A stretch of DNA of 8,697 nucleotides from Candidatus Poseidoniales archaeon (GTDB lineage: Archaea > Thermoplasmatota > Poseidoniia > Poseidoniales > Poseidoniaceae), in NCBI GenBank assembly GCA_012959845.1, contig DUCL01000196.1, positions 5,318 to 14,014 of the forward strand, read 5' to 3'. The notes under the pieces were generated by a model. That model was not told the origin of the DNA, ran no database searches, and worked only from the letters and a program-made list of their open reading frames with translations. A program made the position numbers and the translations under genes. Shown piece after piece: positions 6,542 to 8,697 of the stretch. Every line of letters starts with the position of its first letter. Within the stretch, counting starts at the first letter, position 1.

Positions 6542-8697
6542 TCAATCAAATAAGTCTTCTAGAACTCCAGAAATCTCATTCGTATTGTGAGGTGATTGAG
6601 TTGAATCATTTCCTAATAACTCACTGGAAGCTTCTGATGCTGCGATGTTTTGAGCAGCAGATATTTGCGACTCAGTACTTGTAGGCTGTACCTCAACAGG
6701 TGTAGTCGCTACAGTTTCCTCCGGTTGAGAATACGGCATTTCTGAATCCATAGGGTCACCAAAAGGCGTTGTATGACCATCTAACTGTGGAATCTCCTTG
6801 TCAAAAGAATTGTTTAATCCCAGCATTTCATCTTGCATTGCAATATGGCGCTCATCACCCCAATGCTGGCTAGAATCTGCTGTCAATCCACTACCACCCA
6901 TTCCCCCTCGAAGGAAGAATATAAGCAATCCTGCGAGAACAAGCAAAGCAGTACCGCCTGTTGCATATAGTAAATCATTAGCGATACTTGGCGCAATGTC
7001 GGCATTATCTCCTACGCCATCGCCATCGCTATCGACGCTCTCATCTGGGTCATTAGGGAATGCATCCTCATCATCAACAACTCCATCCCCATCACTATCA
7101 AATGCGCTAAATATAGTGTCGCACAATAATGCTGCAATTTCAACATCATCAAAGTCAACAAATCCATCATCATTAACATCCATGGTGAGGAAGTTGTATT
7201 CATTAAACCACACCAATGAACCAAAGTCCTCTATTGAGACTCTGAAACCACCATCTGCCAATTGTTCAAAATTATTGTATAATTCATTATCACAAGTACA
7301 CAATTCTTGAACCGCTTCTGCGAACTCAATCTCACCATCTGAATTGAGGTCAATCTCATCAAAATCAAAATCTCCCGAGTCATCATCCATTACTCTAAGT
7401 TCAGTTCTTGAAACAACTCCATCTGCATTAGTGTCTACTTCTCGGAAAGCAATCTCCGCTGTTTCCTTACAAGTTTCTACAATTACTGGTTCATCAGGTT
7501 CCGGATCTATTGGAGGCAACTGAGATTCAACCCAAGATGCAATGATGGATACATCACTAATATCGGAAACAGCAGTTAATGTGATATCAAAGCGTCCATT
7601 TGAAGGGTTCCAAATCATTATGCTTTGTGAAGTTCCATCTCCATTTGACTCAATAGAAATATCTTGTGAAGTTAATCCATCTCCATTGCCATTAGGTCGA
7701 CCACCTTGGCGACCTTCTGGTCCGCCGAAATCAATATCAAAATCATCAAAATCGAAGGAGTAAGTTTGTCCTTCAACTTCAAAACTTAAGATTCCATCTC
7801 CACCATAAGTTGAGATTTCTAAATATTCTCCCGGGTTTTCCAATTCAAGGAAGAAGAATAACTCCTCCCCTTCTGGTGCTTCAATACCAGCAATCTCTTC
7901 ATTGTTAAATAACTCAATAGGTGTTCCATCATATGACCAAACATATCTATCCTTGAAATCTGCTACAATGCTAACTCCACTGAAAACATATTCTGAATCT
8001 AATAAAATATACCAAACACCAGGTGTTGGGTCGTTAAAGCCAATCTTATCACCAGCCCCAGGTGCGTTTGAATTAATATCAAATGTAGTAGGAGTCGGTG
8101 CACTTTCGTGTCTCATGAACAATTCTGCCTCTCCAACACCATCAAATAAATCAACTTCCAACCTCTCAGTACCTGCAGGCACATCAATTTTGAAGAATTG
8201 GTCTAGACCATCATAACCACTCATTGGACCATACTCTACACCAGGGAATAATTCAATCGCATCATCTGAGTCAATGTTCTCTGGAGGATAAGTGAAATCT
8301 GCAATAATTGTAAAATCATTGGTTCTAAAATATGTATATGCAATAACATAATATGTTCCCACATCTACATTATACAGATGAACTTCCTCATCATTTCCTT
8401 GAGTCATTGACCAGTCTTCTTTGCTAGATGATTGGTCATTTGAGTCATCATCAGGTTGCCCCGATTGTCTTCCATTAGCACTATTTCCGGACTGTATGAA
8501 ATCAAAGTCAATAAATTGGTCAAATGGATCTGGAGGTCCTCCATAAGAGATTGCTAAATCCGCATTGCCGCGTCCGCCGTATGTTTTTATTCTCAAATCA
8601 GACAGTGGTTCTAAGACCTCTACATAATAATACAAAACCCCATTATCAGCATTGTCTTCTCCTTGCCAGATATTGCCTTCTATCGATTGGCCTGTAA
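6542..8697 (-). CDS. Membrane-anchored surface protein with PPC domains, EF-hand/TSP3 repeats and a C-terminal tail (5' end outside window)
   Basis: Open to the right edge, so the signal peptide and N-terminus are missing; 718 full codons are visible. Residues here are counted from the in-frame TTG at 8635, which is not a start. Three PPC-like (pre-peptidase C-terminal) beta-sandwich domains lie at about 1-115 (beginning upstream), 122-228 and 229-368. The first has the hallmark YGGRGNADLAI and GTYYVIAYTY. A Pro/Glu linker follows, then EF-hand-like loops at 401-412, 429-440 and 486-497. A thrombospondin type-3-like Asp repeat (DSDGDGVVDD) spans 513-548. A single membrane segment, about 554-575, ends in R576, and a Ser/Thr/Gln-rich tail of about 120 residues follows. 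This predicts an extracellular, Ca2+-stiffened protein held by a C-terminal anchor. Four Cys (389, 446, 448, 505) lie in the extracellular part and could form disulfides. No protease or other catalytic domain is visible; one may lie upstream, since PPC domains often follow secreted peptidases. Its stop faces the Lhr stop across 8 nt. Confidence 0.85.
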   Translation of the reverse strand, partial: TGQSIEGNIWQGEDNADNGVLYYYVEVLEPLSDLRIKTYGGRGNADLAISYGGPPDPFDQFIDFDFIQSGNSANGRQSGQPDDDSNDQSSSKEDWSMTQGNDEEVHLYNVDVGTYYVIAYTYFRTNDFTIIADFTYPPENIDSDDAIELFPGVEYGPMSGYDGLDQFFKIDVPAGTERLEVDLFDGVGEAELFMRHESAPTPTTFDINSNAPGAGDKIGFNDPTPGVWYILLDSEYVFSGVSIVADFKDRYVWSYDGTPIELFNNEEIAGIEAPEGEELFFFLELENPGEYLEISTYGGDGILSFEVEGQTYSFDFDDFDIDFGGPEGRQGGRPNGNGDGLTSQDISIESNGDGTSQSIMIWNPSNGRFDITLTAVSDISDVSIIASWVESQLPPIDPEPDEPVIVETCKETAEIAFREVDTNADGVVSRTELRVMDDDSGDFDFDEIDLNSDGEIEFAEAVQELCTCDNELYNNFEQLADGGFRVSIEDFGSLVWFNEYNFLTMDVNDDGFVDFDDVEIAALLCDTIFSAFDSDGDGVVDDEDAFPNDPDESVDSDGDGVGDNADIAPSIANDLLYATGGTALLVLAGLLIFFLRGGMGGSGLTADSSQHWGDERHIAMQDEMLGLNNSFDKEIPQLDGHTTPFGDPMDSEMPYSQPEETVATTPVEVQPTSTESQISAAQNIAASEASSELLGNDSTQSPHNTNEISGVLEDLFD

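Noticed and set aside
6992..7099. Short nucleotide repeats (CCATC/ATCGC/CATCA units) that could suggest a tandem repeat or CRISPR-like array
   Set aside because: They are the coding reflection of Asp-Gly-Asp-rich TSP3/EF-hand repeats; units are irregular and there are no spacers.
6798..7310. 170-codon reading frame on the plus strand
   Set aside because: It is antisense to the EF-hand/TSP3 part of the surface protein; its Ser/Pro-rich composition is what Asp/Gly-rich repeats give on the opposite strand.

Overview
The window suggests a planktonic euryarchaeon of the Poseidoniales (Marine Group II / Thermoplasmatota) type. The evidence is an archaeal/eukaryotic-type glycyl-tRNA synthetase, AT-rich TATA-like boxes 25-40 nt upstream of likely transcript starts, a GGTGA Shine-Dalgarno site, AT-rich coding sequence, and a large acidic membrane-anchored surface protein with PPC domains and calcium-binding Asp-rich repeats. 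The assignment is inferred from gene content and style; no 16S rRNA or other definitive marker is present.

Layout. Positions 1-632 (minus) hold the N-terminal 210 codons of glycyl-tRNA synthetase, cut by the left edge inside class II motif 2. A short divergent intergenic region (633-771) carries one nearly symmetric TATA-like box that could serve both directions. Positions 772-1086 (plus) encode a small 2[4Fe-4S] ferredoxin. A 170-nt gap (1087-1256) holds a T tract, a TATA-like box, a perfect 8-bp inverted repeat and a Shine-Dalgarno site. Positions 1257-6533 (plus) encode one very large Lhr-type helicase of 1758 residues. It is followed after 8 nt by the convergent end of a surface-protein gene (6542-8697, minus) whose 5' end lies outside the window.

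The genes do not form an evident pathway: translation, electron transfer, nucleic-acid repair/unwinding and cell surface are each represented by one gene. The main point of interest is the helicase. It has the Lhr core and a bacterial-style C-terminal region that reaches what looks like the usual Lhr C-terminus near residue 1436. It then continues for about 320 residues that repeat the winged-helix plus beta-barrel module found just before that point. This appears to be an Lhr with a duplicated glycosylase-like (AlkZ/YcaQ-related) C-terminal module. No CRISPR array, insertion sequence, tRNA, rRNA or other mobile element was seen.
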